Part shown: positions 40,705 through 49,023 of the stretch, in pieces
How the letters are laid out: every line of letters begins with the position of its first letter
Position numbering within the stretch: position 1 is the first letter of the stretch
NCBI RefSeq assembly: GCF_002870125.1
Contig: NZ_PNEO01000005.1
Location: 62,001 to 126,000 of the forward strand
From: Burkholderia sp. WAC0059
GTDB lineage: Bacteria > Pseudomonadota > Gammaproteobacteria > Burkholderiales > Burkholderiaceae
Length of the DNA: 64,000 bases
Reading direction: 5' to 3'
The notes under the pieces: generated by a model
What the model was told of the DNA's origin: nothing
Seen by the model: the letters and a program-made list of their open reading frames with translations, nothing else
Database searches by the model: none
Program-made: the position numbers and the translations under genes

Positions 40705-41937
40705 TCAGGACTTGTCTTTCGAAAGGGGCAAGTCGACGCCGCCCTTCACGTGCCTGACCGGCCCGTCGGCGCCCGGACGGATGTCGAAGTCGAAGATCTC
40801 CGTCGGCAGCCACAGCGTCGCGCAGGCGTTCGGGATATCGACGACCCCGCTGATATGCCCCTGCACAGGCGCACATCCTAGCAGCGAATACGCCTGCGCG
40901 CCCGAGTAGCCGAATTTCTTCAGATACTCGATCGCGTTCAGGCAGGCCTGCCGATAGGCGACGTTGACGTCGAGATAGTACTGGTTGCCGCTGTCGTCGA
41001 CGGAAATGCCCTCGAAAATCAGGTAGTCGTTATAGGTCGGCACGATCGGGCTCGGCTTGAACACCGGGTTGCGGATGCCGTACTTCTCGACGCCGCCCTT
41101 GATCAGGCTGACCCGCATGTGCACCCAGCCCGCCATCTCGATCGCGCCGCAGAACGTGATCTCGCCGTCGCCCTGGCTGAAGTGCAGGTCGCCGACCGAA
41201 AGCCCCGCGCCGTCGACGTACACGGGAAAATAAACCTTCGAGCCGCGCGAGAGATCCTTGATGTCGCAATTGCCGCCGTGCTCGCGCGGCGGCACGGTCC
41301 GGGCGCCCTCGGCGGCAGCCTTCTTCTTCGCGTCGCCGCCCAGCTTGCCCATGTGGGCGGTCGCCGCGAACGGCGGATTGGCGAGCGGCGGCACGCGGTC
41401 GGGCTGCGTCGCGATGAGCCCCGTCTCGCGCGTATTCCACTTCTCGAGCAGCTTCGCGTCGGGCAGGCAGCCGATAAGACCCGGATGGATCAGCCCCGCG
41501 AAGTTCACGCCGGGAATGTGGCGCGAGCTCGTGTAGAGGCCGTGGAAGTCCCAGATCGACTTCTGCGCGTCGGGAAAGTAGTCGGTCAGAAAACCGCCGC
41601 CGTTCGACTTCGAGAAGAAGCCGTTGAAGCCCCAGAGGCTGTCGGGCTTCGCGCCGATGTCGAGCAGATCCACGACGAGCAGGTCGCCCGGCTCCGCGCC
41701 GCGCACGCCGACGGGCCCCGACAGGAAGTGCACGATCGAAAGGTCGATGTCGCGCACGTCGTCGGCGCTGTCGTCGTTCTTGATGAAACCACCGGTCCAG
41801 TCGTACGTTTCGAGGATGAAATCGTCGCCCGGGTTGACCCAGCAGGCCATCGGAATATCGGGGTGCCAGCGGTTGTGGACGCCCTCGTTCTCGTACGCGG
41901 ACTGCTTCAGGTCGACCTTGATCAGGGTATCAGGCAT
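40705..41937 (-). CDS. fmdA: Formamidase FmdA
   Basis: 410 residues, the length of Methylophilus-type FmdA. It hydrolyses formamide to formate and ammonia in the cytoplasm. Characteristic blocks are NRWHPDIPMACWVNPGDDFILE, DIDLSIVHFLSGPVGVRGAEPGDLLVVDLLDIG, the EHGGNCDIKDLSRGSKVYFPV metal/active-site block and FSQGDGEITFCGAIEMAGW with the conserved Cys and Glu. GGGAGCG lies 8 bases before the ATG. A palindrome and -10 box (42191-42238) point to activation from far upstream, giving a leader of about 250 bases. Confidence 0.93.
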   Translation of the reverse strand: MPDTLIKVDLKQSAYENEGVHNRWHPDIPMACWVNPGDDFILETYDWTGGFIKNDDSADDVRDIDLSIVHFLSGPVGVRGAEPGDLLVVDLLDIGAKPDSLWGFNGFFSKSNGGGFLTDYFPDAQKSIWDFHGLYTSSRHIPGVNFAGLIHPGLIGCLPDAKLLEKWNTRETGLIATQPDRVPPLANPPFAATAHMGKLGGDAKKKAAAEGARTVPPREHGGNCDIKDLSRGSKVYFPVYVDGAGLSVGDLHFSQGDGEITFCGAIEMAGWVHMRVSLIKGGVEKYGIRNPVFKPSPIVPTYNDYLIFEGISVDDSGNQYYLDVNVAYRQACLNAIEYLKKFGYSGAQAYSLLGCAPVQGHISGVVDIPNACATLWLPTEIFDFDIRPGADGPVRHVKGGVDLPLSKDKS

Positions 41938-42313
41938 CTCAGACGCTCCCAGTTTCAATGACAGATAACAGACACAAACAGACTTGCAGATCCTTGCGGC
42001 CGCGCGCGGCGACGCGGCTGCCCGGCGGTTTCGAACGGCGGCGGGGCGCCATCTCGCCGTGCCCGCCGGCGCGCCCCGATGCACCACGACGATCAGGCGG
42101 CCGGCGTGCCGTCGCGAACGGACGCGAGGCCCGTCGGCCGTTTCCCGGTCGCGGGTGCGCCGCCCGGCCCCCCGCCGGGGCGTTCGCCCGAATGTAGAAA
42201 GCCAATATGGCGGCCGGAATACGTCGATTGACGTATTCACGCGGGCCATACTGGAACGTAACTTGCTCGACGCTCACATCCAGCGATCGACGCACCAATC
42301 CGGTTCATCCGAC
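41938..42313. other. Divergent gap fmdA / permease-kinase
   Basis: The 376 bases contain the palindrome at 42217-42238 and a long GC-rich fmdA leader. On the plus strand CATACT (42247-42252) is a possible weak -10 for the permease-kinase gene. I find no T-run terminator in the leader, unlike the amiE leader, and no additional gene. Confidence 0.5.
42191..42238 (-). promoter_or_regulatory. Operator TACGTC-N4-GACGTA and fmdA promoter
   Basis: GAATACGTC-GATT-GACGTATTC (42217-42238) is a perfect palindrome with 9-bp arms. On the minus strand TACATT (42196-42191) is a plausible -10 for fmdA, 34 bp from the palindrome centre (42227.5), placing the site near -42. The same core and the same distance recur before the permease gene at 48703-48747. 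The LuxR-type regulator encoded at 45738-46718 is the likely binder. Confidence 0.6.
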
Positions 42314-45300
42314 ATGGCCCAGATGCACCCGCCTGCATCGCCCCACCCTACGACGCAGCGCATCGTCAAGATCCGGCGCGACTACAACGCGTGGGTCGGG
42401 CACGAAATGCTCGAGGACTACGCGCTGCGCTTCACCCCGCGCTCGTTTCGCCGCTGGTCGGAGTTCCGCGTCGCGAACACCGCGATCGGCGCGGTGTCGT
42501 TCCTCGTGCTCGAGGCGGTCGGCGGCGAGCTCGTGATCAACTACGGCTTCACGAACGCGGTCTGGGCCATCGCCGCCGTGTCGGTCCTCATCTATCTGAC
42601 GAGCCTGCCCATCAGCTACTACGCGGCGCGCTACGGCGTCGACATGGACCTGCTTACGCGCGGCGCGGGCTTCGGCTACATCGGCTCGACGCTCACGTCG
42701 CTGCTCTACGCGAGCTTCACGTTCATCTTCTTCGCGCTCGAGGCGGCCATCATGTCGCTCGCGCTGCGGCTCGCCTTCCACATCTCGCTGGCGCTCGCGC
42801 AAATGATCAGCGCGATCGTCGTGATTCCCGTCGTGATATTCGGCATCACGCTGATCAACCGCCTGCAGAGCTGGACCCAGCCGCTCTGGATCGTGCTGTT
42901 CGTCCTGCCCTACGTGGCGGTGCTCTGGCATGGCGGAGGACTGCTCGCGGCATGGACGACGTTTCCGGGCCGCGCCGTCCACGGCAACACGTTCAGCCTG
43001 CTCGCGTTCGGCGAGGCCTGCACGGTGGTGTTCGCGCTGATCGTCCAGGTCGGCGAGCAGGTCGACTATCTGCGCTTCCTGCCGCCGCTCGACGCGCACA
43101 ACCGCCGCCGCTGGTGGATCGCGCTGCTTACGGCGGGCCCCGGATGGATCGTGCCCGGCGCGGTCAAGATGCTCGGCGGCGCGTTTCTCGCCTACGTCGC
43201 GACGCGCCACGGCGTGGACATGACGCACGCGATGCAGCCGACGCAGATGTACCTCGTCGCCTACCACGCGCTGCTCGACCCGGCCGGGCTCGCGGCCTGG
43301 GCGCTGCCGGCCATGACGCTCTTCGTCGTCGTGTCCCAGCTCAAGATCAACGTGACGAACGCCTACGCCGGATCGCTCGCCTGGTCGAACTTCTTCGCGC
43401 GCCTCACGCACAGCCACCCGGGGCGCGTCGTGTGGCTCGTCTTCAACGTGCTGATCGGGCTGCTGCTCGTCGAGATGGGCGTGTTCGAGGCGATCGACCG
43501 CGTGCTCTCGCTGTACGCGAACGTGGCCATCGCGTGGATCGGCGCGCTCTTCGCCGACCTCGTCGTCAACAAGCCGCTCGGCTTCAGCCCGCGCCACATC
43601 GAGTTCAAGCGCGCGCATCTGTACGACGTCAATCCGGTCGGCGTCGGCGCCATGCTGATCGCCACGGTCGTCGCCGCGCTCGCCCATAGCGGCATGCTCG
43701 GCGAGACCGCGCATGCGATGTCGTCGTTCATCGCGTTCGGCGTCGCGTTCGCCAGCGCGCCGATCATCGCGTTCGCGACGGGCGGAAAGTATTACCTCGC
43801 GCGCGCGGGCGAGCGGCAGGAAAACGGCGCGACGACCCGCCAGTGCGTGATCTGCGAAAACGCCTTCGAATACGAGGACACGGCCCACTGCCCCGCCTAC
43901 GGCGGCACGATCTGCTCGCTGTGCTGCTCGCTCGATTCGCGCTGCAACGACTGCTGCAAGCCTCACGCGCGCTTCACGTTCCAGCTCGACCGAGCCGTTC
44001 ACCGGCTGTTCCCGCGGCTGCATCTCGCCCCGGCGGCGCTGCGCCTCGTCCATTACGCGAGCCTCGTCGTCGCGATGCTCGCGCTGCTCGCCGTCGTGCT
44101 GTACGCGGTCTGGTCGCAAAGCCTCGGCTCGCTCGGCGCCCCCTCGGCCGTGCGCCTCATGCTCGCGCACAGCTACCTGAGGATTTTCCTCGCGCTCTCG
44201 CTCGTCGGCTGCATCGGCGCCTGGTGGTTCGTGCTCGAGCGCGAGAACCGGCGCGTCACGCAGGAGGAGTCGCAGCGACAAACGGAACTGCTGATGCTCG
44301 AGATCGAGGCCCACCAGAAAACCGACGCCGCACTCAAGCACGCGCGAGCGGCCGCGGAGGCGGCCAACCACGCCAAGAGCCGCTACGTCACCGGGCTCAG
44401 CCACGAGCTGCGCACGCCGCTCAACAGCATCCTCGGCTACGCGCAGCTCCTCCTGCAGGCGAAGGACGAACTGCCGACCGGCCGGCAGCACGCGGTGCAG
44501 ACCATCCTCAGAAGCGGCGAGCATCTGCTCGCGCTCGTCGACGGCCTGCTCGACGTCGCCCGCATCGAGGCCGGCAAGTTGCAGCTCAACGTCACAAAGG
44601 TCTCGCTGCCCGACTTCATCGCGCACATCGCGTCGATGCTGCGCCCGCTCGCCGCCGAAAAAGCGCTGAATTTCGAGGTGCAGGCCGGCTCGCGCCTGCC
44701 GCAGGTGGTCCGGTCCGACGAAAAGTGCATGCGCCAGATCCTCACGAACCTGATCGTCAACGCGATCCGCTTCACGCCTACCGGCACCGTGACGCTGCGC
44801 GCGAGCCACGCGTGGGACACGCTGACCTTCGAGGTGATCGACACGGGCCCGGGCATTCCGGCCGCCGAGATCGAACGCATCTTCATGCCGTTCGAGCGCG
44901 GCGAGGGCGCGCGCGAGCACGATCACGGCGCGGGCCTCGGGCTCACCATCTGCCGGCTGCTCACCCAGGCACTCGGCGGCAGCCTCGACGTGGACAGCGA
45001 AGTCGGCAAGGGCACGCGCTTCGTCGTCAAGCTGTTCGCGCCCGAAGTGCAGCCCGTGGAGGCCATGCGCACGGCGCTCTCGTCGATCCGCGGCTATCGC
45101 GGCGCGCGCCGCACGATCCTCGTCGTCGACGATCTGCCCGACCAGCGCGGCATCGTCGCCCAGTTGCTCGCGCCGCTCGGCTTCCCGATCGCCGAAGCCG
45201 CCGACGGACCGCAGGCGCTGCGCTGGCTCGGCATCCATCGCGCCGACGCCATCATCATGGACATCTCGATGCCCGGCATGGACGGCTACGAGACGAGCCG

Positions 45301-45754
45301 CCTGATCCGCGAGCGCCAGTTGAGCGACGCGCCGATCGTGCTGCTTTCGGCGAACGCATTCGCCGACGACCGCGAGCGCGCGGCGAAGATCGGCCGCAGC
45401 GACTATCTGGTCAAGCCGCTGCAGATGCCGCTGCTGCTCGACAAGCTGGCGAGCCTCATCGGCATCGAGTGGATCCTGACGGGCGAGCCGGCCGACGAGA
45501 CGCACGCCGACGCGACAGCCGCCGGCCGCGACGACCGCTCCCCCGCGCGGCTGCCGGAACGGCTCGGCGAGAAACTGCGCGCGCTGCTCGACATGGGCTA
45601 CGTGCAGGGCATCGTCGAACAACTGGACGCGGTCGTCGCAGAGCGGCCCGAACTGCGCGCCGAGCTGGAATCGCTACGCGCGCTCGCGCAGCGATTCCAG
45701 CTCACCGAGCTTGCCCACCAGATCGAGCAGCTATCCGATGATCCACATGGTTGA
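42314..45754 (+). CDS. NCS1-type permease fused to hybrid histidine kinase with receiver
   Basis: A 1146-residue fusion. Residues ~30-500 are a complete NCS1/cytosine-purine-type permease (about 12 membrane segments; LTRGAGFGYIGSTLTSLLYA, QVGEQVDYLRFLPP, QLKINVTNAYAGSLAWSNFF). Residues 511-548 are a cysteine module C-x2-C-x11-C-x7-C-x2-CC-x5-C-x3-C (C547 is an extra cysteine here). Two more membrane segments follow (~580-600, ~622-641), then a helical linker, HisKA (His697 in GLSHELRTPL), HATPase (N816, DTGPG 843-847, GAGLGL) and a receiver (acidic pair D939/D940, Asp983, Lys1034), plus a ~90-residue helical tail. All kinase residues are intact. Sequence similarity to the free permease at 46889-48616 is obvious by eye. 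The regulator gene overlaps its 3' end. I infer a transporter-derived sensor of amides. No clear ribosome site is seen; start 42314 is the best ATG. Confidence 0.88.
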   Translation: MAQMHPPASPHPTTQRIVKIRRDYNAWVGHEMLEDYALRFTPRSFRRWSEFRVANTAIGAVSFLVLEAVGGELVINYGFTNAVWAIAAVSVLIYLTSLPISYYAARYGVDMDLLTRGAGFGYIGSTLTSLLYASFTFIFFALEAAIMSLALRLAFHISLALAQMISAIVVIPVVIFGITLINRLQSWTQPLWIVLFVLPYVAVLWHGGGLLAAWTTFPGRAVHGNTFSLLAFGEACTVVFALIVQVGEQVDYLRFLPPLDAHNRRRWWIALLTAGPGWIVPGAVKMLGGAFLAYVATRHGVDMTHAMQPTQMYLVAYHALLDPAGLAAWALPAMTLFVVVSQLKINVTNAYAGSLAWSNFFARLTHSHPGRVVWLVFNVLIGLLLVEMGVFEAIDRVLSLYANVAIAWIGALFADLVVNKPLGFSPRHIEFKRAHLYDVNPVGVGAMLIATVVAALAHSGMLGETAHAMSSFIAFGVAFASAPIIAFATGGKYYLARAGERQENGATTRQCVICENAFEYEDTAHCPAYGGTICSLCCSLDSRCNDCCKPHARFTFQLDRAVHRLFPRLHLAPAALRLVHYASLVVAMLALLAVVLYAVWSQSLGSLGAPSAVRLMLAHSYLRIFLALSLVGCIGAWWFVLERENRRVTQEESQRQTELLMLEIEAHQKTDAALKHARAAAEAANHAKSRYVTGLSHELRTPLNSILGYAQLLLQAKDELPTGRQHAVQTILRSGEHLLALVDGLLDVARIEAGKLQLNVTKVSLPDFIAHIASMLRPLAAEKALNFEVQAGSRLPQVVRSDEKCMRQILTNLIVNAIRFTPTGTVTLRASHAWDTLTFEVIDTGPGIPAAEIERIFMPFERGEGAREHDHGAGLGLTICRLLTQALGGSLDVDSEVGKGTRFVVKLFAPEVQPVEAMRTALSSIRGYRGARRTILVVDDLPDQRGIVAQLLAPLGFPIAEAADGPQALRWLGIHRADAIIMDISMPGMDGYETSRLIRERQLSDAPIVLLSANAFADDRERAAKIGRSDYLVKPLQMPLLLDKLASLIGIEWILTGEPADETHADATAAGRDDRSPARLPERLGEKLRALLDMGYVQGIVEQLDAVVAERPELRAELESLRALAQRFQLTELAHQIEQLSDDPHG

Positions 45755-46718
45755 AGAATCCGCCCATCGTCCGCCGGACGCGCCGCCCGATTTCCCGGGC
45801 GAGCGCGCCGTCGTGCTGATCGTCGACGACACGCCCGACAACCTCGCGCTGCTCTCCGACGCGCTGCAAGGCACCGGCTACGCGGTGCTCGTCGCGCTGA
45901 GCGGCGAGGCCGCGCTCAAGTGCCTCGCGCGCATCACGCCCGACGTCGTGCTGATGGACGCCATGATGCCCGGCATGGACGGTTTCGAAACCTGCCGGCG
46001 CCTGAAGGAAGACGAGCGCCATGCCCATCTGCCGGTGATCTTCATGACGGCGCTGACCGAGAGCGAGCACGTCGTGCAGGGCTTTCGCGTCGGCGGCATC
46101 GATTACGTGACGAAGCCCGTCAAGCCCGGCGAAGTCTGCGCGCGAATCAACGCGCACGTGGAACGCGCGCGGGCCCAGCTTTATGCCGAAGCGGCGCTCG
46201 GTCTCGAAACGCGGGCCGCGCTGATCGCGGCGGCCGACGGTACGATCCGCTGGAAGAATCCGCACGCGGCCCGCCAGCTCGCGCGTTACGAAGAGGTGCG
46301 CGGCGAGCGCGCGGCGGCCGCCGCGCAACAGCTACCGGCAGGCCTGCGCGCGTGGCTCGCGACGTGGATCGCGCACGGCTGCAACCCCGAGCTCGCCTAC
46401 GAAATCACCACGAACGGCGTGCGGCGCATCGCGCGCGTGAGCGGCAGCCCCGTGCGCGGCGACTGGCTGATGATTCTCGAGGAGTACGACGACGCCGTGC
46501 AGATCTCGTCGCTCGCGGCGCGCTTCGGCATCACGGTGCGCGAAGCGGAAGTCCTGCTCTGGCTCTCGCGCGGCAAGACCAACCGCGACATCGGCGACAT
46601 CCTGGACATGGCGCCCCGCACGGTCAACAAGCATCTCGAGCACCTGTTCCGCAAGCTGCACGTGGAAACGCGCTCCGCCGCCGCCGCGATGGCCGTCAAG
46701 GCGGGAAACCATCACTGA
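45738..46718 (+). CDS. LuxR/NarL-type response regulator of the amide cluster
   Basis: 326 residues from ATG 45738 (17-base overlap with the kinase gene; ATG 45747 also possible). The N-terminal receiver has D30/D31, phosphorylated D74 in VVLMDAMMPGMDGFETC, T104 and K126 in YVTKPVKPGE. A central ~100-residue region (about 155-250) looks like a divergent PAS fold. The C-terminal LuxR helix-turn-helix (about 258-320) has ITVREAEVLLWLSRGKTNRDIGDIL and TVNKHLEHLFRKLHVETR. Overlap implies translational coupling and partnership with the permease-kinase. The palindromes at 42217-42238 and 48732-48747 have the symmetry expected for a LuxR-type dimer. Confidence 0.9.
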   Translation: MIHMVEESAHRPPDAPPDFPGERAVVLIVDDTPDNLALLSDALQGTGYAVLVALSGEAALKCLARITPDVVLMDAMMPGMDGFETCRRLKEDERHAHLPVIFMTALTESEHVVQGFRVGGIDYVTKPVKPGEVCARINAHVERARAQLYAEAALGLETRAALIAAADGTIRWKNPHAARQLARYEEVRGERAAAAAQQLPAGLRAWLATWIAHGCNPELAYEITTNGVRRIARVSGSPVRGDWLMILEEYDDAVQISSLAARFGITVREAEVLLWLSRGKTNRDIGDILDMAPRTVNKHLEHLFRKLHVETRSAAAAMAVKAGNHH

Positions 46719-46784
46719 AGACGCGAAGCGTGCCGGTCGGCACGCAGACGCCCCGCCCCGGAAACGCCGAGGCCCGGCATGCAA

Positions 46785-46808
46785 AAGGCCCGCGTGAAAG
46801 CGGGCCTT
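46785..46808 (-). terminator. Hairpin between the convergent regulator and permease genes
   Basis: AAGGCCCGC (46785-46793) pairs perfectly with GCGGGCCTT (46800-46808) around GTGAAA. On the minus strand a short T-run follows, so it mainly ends the permease transcript. Confidence 0.75.
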
Positions 46809-46888
46809 CATGAAACAACGCCGAATTTCTCCTGCAAACCGGCATCGTCCGCGCGAACCCCGGACGACGCCGGCCCCGACGAAACCGC

Positions 46889-48616
46889 TTACGCGGCCCG
46901 CCTTTCCGTGGCGTGCAGTTCGAACAGCTTCACGTTCCGGTACTCGCCCGACTTGCAGACGTCGCCGCACGAGCTTTCGAGCGTGCAGCACAGCGAGCAG
47001 ATATGGCCCTTGTGGAACGGGCAGCCGCTCATGTCCGGCGCTTCGTAGCTGCCGCCGCACGACGCGCAGACGTGCTCCTTTTCGGCGTGCGCGGCGCTGA
47101 TCGGCTCCGCCGCGCGGGCGAGGTAGTACTTGCCGTTGGTAGCAAGCGCGATGATCGGCGAGAGCACGAACGCGATGACGAGCGCGAGGAACGGAGAAAA
47201 CGCCTGCGCCACCGGCCCGAACGCCCCGAAGAACGCGATGATCGAGATGATCGAGGCGACGACCATCGAGCCGAATCCGACCGGGTTGAAGCTGTAGAGA
47301 TTGCTGCGCTTGAACTCGATGTAGGACGGGCTGATCTTGAGGATCGGCTTGTTGACGACGAGGTCCGCGACGACCGCTCCGATCCACGCGATGGCGACGT
47401 TCGAGTAGAAGCCGAGGATCGAGTTCAGGACGTGGAAGACGTTGAACTCCATCAGCGCGACCGCGATCGCGATGTGCAGGACGAGCCACACCGCGCGCCC
47501 CGGGTGACGGTGCAGCAGGCGCGAGAAGAAGTTGGACCACGACAGCGACCCCGAGTACGCGTTCGTCACGTTGATCTTGATCTGCGAGATCACGACGAAG
47601 AGCGTCGCCACGGCGAGCGCGATGAACGGAGACGGAATCATCAGTTCATAGCCGTGCAGGAACTGCTGGATCGGCTCGACCGCGACCGAACCCGCCACCG
47701 TCCCGAAGATCAGCGAGAGCAGGAAACCGCCGCCGAGCTGCTTGAGCGCGCCGATGACGACCCAGCCCGGACCTGCGCTGACGACGGCCGCCCACCACTT
47801 GCCGCTATTCTCGGGCGTCTTCTCCGGCATGAAGCGCAGGTAGTCGACCTGCTCGCCGATCTGCGCGATCAGCGAGAGCGCGATGCCCGCGCCGAGACCG
47901 ACCGAGATCATGTCGAAGCCCGCGCCGTGCGGCGAGTTGCCGGCGAAGCTGCTCCACTGCGCGTAGGCGTGCGGTTGCTTGATCGCCACGATGATGAACG
48001 GCAGCACGAGCAGCGTGATCCAGACAGGCTGCGTCCAGACCTGCAGCTTCGAGAGCAGCGTCATGCCGAACAGCACGAGCGGAATGAAGATCAGTGAGCA
48101 GATCAGATAACCGGCCGGCAGCGGCAGACCGAAGAAGAGCTTCAGACCCTGCGCCATGATCGCGCCCTCCAGCGCGAAGAAAATGAAGCAGAAGCTCGCG
48201 TAGATCAGCGACGTCCACGTCGAGCCCAGATAGCCGAAGCCGGCGCCGCGCGTGAGCAGGTCCATGTCGAGGTTGTAGCGCGCGGAGTAGTAGGCGATCG
48301 GCAGGCCCGTCACGAAGATGACGACGGCCGCGATCAGGATGGCCCAGAGCGCGCTCGAAAAGCCGTAGCTCAGGAAGATGGACGCGCCGATCGCGAAGTC
48401 GGCGAGATAGGCGATGCCGCCCAGCGCCGTCATCGCGATCGTGAACTCGCTCCACTTGCGGAAGGACTTGGGCGCGTAGCGCAGCGAGTAGTCTTCGACC
48501 ATCGGCTGGCTGATCCATTCCTTCAGGCGGCTACCCATGCCGCCGGACGGCACGGATTGCCCAGGCATGCTCGCGGTTACGGACGGCGCGCGACCGTCAT
48601 GGAACTGATCTGACAT
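46889..48616 (-). CDS. NCS1-type permease with C-terminal eight-cysteine module
   Basis: 575-residue membrane transporter of the nucleobase:cation symporter-1 type with about 12 hydrophobic segments. It shares long blocks with the permease half of the kinase fusion: YSARYNLDMDLLTRGAGFGY, AQIGEQVDYLRFMP, QIKINVTNAYSGSLSWSNFF. The tail (517-554) holds C-x2-C-x11-C-x7-C-x2-CC-x5-C-x3-C, the same spacing as in the kinase, and probably binds zinc on the cytoplasmic side. The ATG at 48616 has GAGGAG just upstream. Being divergent from amiE and carrying the shared operator, it is the likely amide (or urea) importer; known NCS1 substrates are purines, pyrimidines, hydantoins and allantoin, so other substrates remain possible. 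Confidence 0.88.
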   Translation of the reverse strand: MSDQFHDGRAPSVTASMPGQSVPSGGMGSRLKEWISQPMVEDYSLRYAPKSFRKWSEFTIAMTALGGIAYLADFAIGASIFLSYGFSSALWAILIAAVVIFVTGLPIAYYSARYNLDMDLLTRGAGFGYLGSTWTSLIYASFCFIFFALEGAIMAQGLKLFFGLPLPAGYLICSLIFIPLVLFGMTLLSKLQVWTQPVWITLLVLPFIIVAIKQPHAYAQWSSFAGNSPHGAGFDMISVGLGAGIALSLIAQIGEQVDYLRFMPEKTPENSGKWWAAVVSAGPGWVVIGALKQLGGGFLLSLIFGTVAGSVAVEPIQQFLHGYELMIPSPFIALAVATLFVVISQIKINVTNAYSGSLSWSNFFSRLLHRHPGRAVWLVLHIAIAVALMEFNVFHVLNSILGFYSNVAIAWIGAVVADLVVNKPILKISPSYIEFKRSNLYSFNPVGFGSMVVASIISIIAFFGAFGPVAQAFSPFLALVIAFVLSPIIALATNGKYYLARAAEPISAAHAEKEHVCASCGGSYEAPDMSGCPFHKGHICSLCCTLESSCGDVCKSGEYRNVKLFELHATERRAA

Positions 48617-48702
48617 ATAGACTCCTCGGTACCGTGATGAAACCGTCACGCGGCCATCCGGACGAACGCCGGCGGCAGCCCCCATTGGTCCTGCATTGGC
48701 CG

Positions 48703-48747
48703 ATTATCGGGAGCGCCAGGTGGCCAAAAAATACGTCAGATGACGTA
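48703..48747 (-). promoter_or_regulatory. Operator TACGTC-N4-GACGTA and permease promoter
   Basis: TACGTC-AGAT-GACGTA (48732-48747, extendable to TACGTCA-GA-TGACGTA). On the minus strand GATAAT (48708-48703) is a good -10 whose centre is 34 bp from the palindrome centre (48739.5), exactly the fmdA geometry, so an activator would sit near -42. A T-tract occupies the -35 position. Confidence 0.65.
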
Positions 48748-48780
48748 CATTCCCACCCCGTCGTTATGGCCTGCCGAGGA

Positions 48781-48786
48781 TTGACA
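48781..48786 (+). promoter_or_regulatory. Possible amiE -35 box
   Basis: TTGACA at 48781-48786 is a consensus -35 facing amiE; the -10 at 17-bp spacing (CAACTT) is poor, as expected for an activator-dependent promoter. The palindrome 48732-48747 lies about 42 bp upstream. It would give a leader of roughly 240 bases. Confidence 0.4.
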
Positions 48787-48858
48787 GACGCTTTTTGGCG
48801 CGCCAACTTGAATAGGCATCGGACGCGGGTTGGGCGGCCCGGATTTGCGGCTGGGTTT

Positions 48859-48887
48859 GTGCACGATGGACGCGTGCGCCATTTTTT
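48859..48887 (+). terminator. First terminator-like hairpin in the amiE leader
   Basis: GTGCACG (48859-48865) pairs with CGTGCGC (48873-48879), seven pairs including one G-U, with a 7-base loop; T6 follows at 48882-48887. Weaker than the second leader terminator. Confidence 0.5.
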
Positions 48888-48943
48888 CGTTTTCCTGACA
48901 AAACAACTCATGAGGTTTCGTCGTCTGGATGTCGTCAACGTGC

Positions 48944-48973
48944 CGTCCTGCCTGCCGCCTCGCCGGCAGGACG
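48944..48973 (+). other. Mid-leader hairpin of amiE
   Basis: CGTCCTGCC (48944-48952) pairs perfectly with GGCAGGACG (48965-48973). A competing inner pairing TGCCG (48953-48957) with CGGCA (48964-48968) leaves a six-base loop. No T-run, so it may be an antiterminator or protein-binding stem. Confidence 0.5.
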
Positions 48974-48985
48974 AAAAAGGTAACG

Positions 48986-49023
48986 AAGCCCGGGCGGGCC
49001 GATGGGTCTGCCCGGGCTTTTTT
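48986..49023 (+). terminator. Strong intrinsic terminator immediately before amiE
   Basis: AAGCCCGGGC (48986-48995) pairs perfectly with GCCCGGGCTT (49010-49019); the T6 run is 49018-49023. Only 31 bases separate it from the amiE ATG, and no stop of another plus-strand gene lies nearby, so it must act on the amiE transcript itself. Confidence 0.8.

Noticed and set aside
42305..45622. Very long open frames opposite real genes (also 31120-33579, 13734-15734, 21617-24739 and 24420-27416).
   Set aside because: Their translations are dominated by Arg, Ala, His, Asp and Val without domains. They are the expected mirror of strongly GC-biased codons in the kinase, carB, ppk, pst/glmM and ftsH genes.
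48867..48899. A ten-residue leader peptide starting at ATG 48867 in the amiE leader.
   Set aside because: No ribosome-binding sequence precedes it and its codons show no regulatory pattern, although it does span the first terminator's T-run.
48944..49019. ANTAR-type two-hairpin target before amiE.
   Set aside because: The hexaloop of the mid-leader stem (CCTCGC) lacks the A1/G4 pattern of ANTAR targets, the terminator loop is longer than six bases, and no ANTAR protein is encoded in the window.
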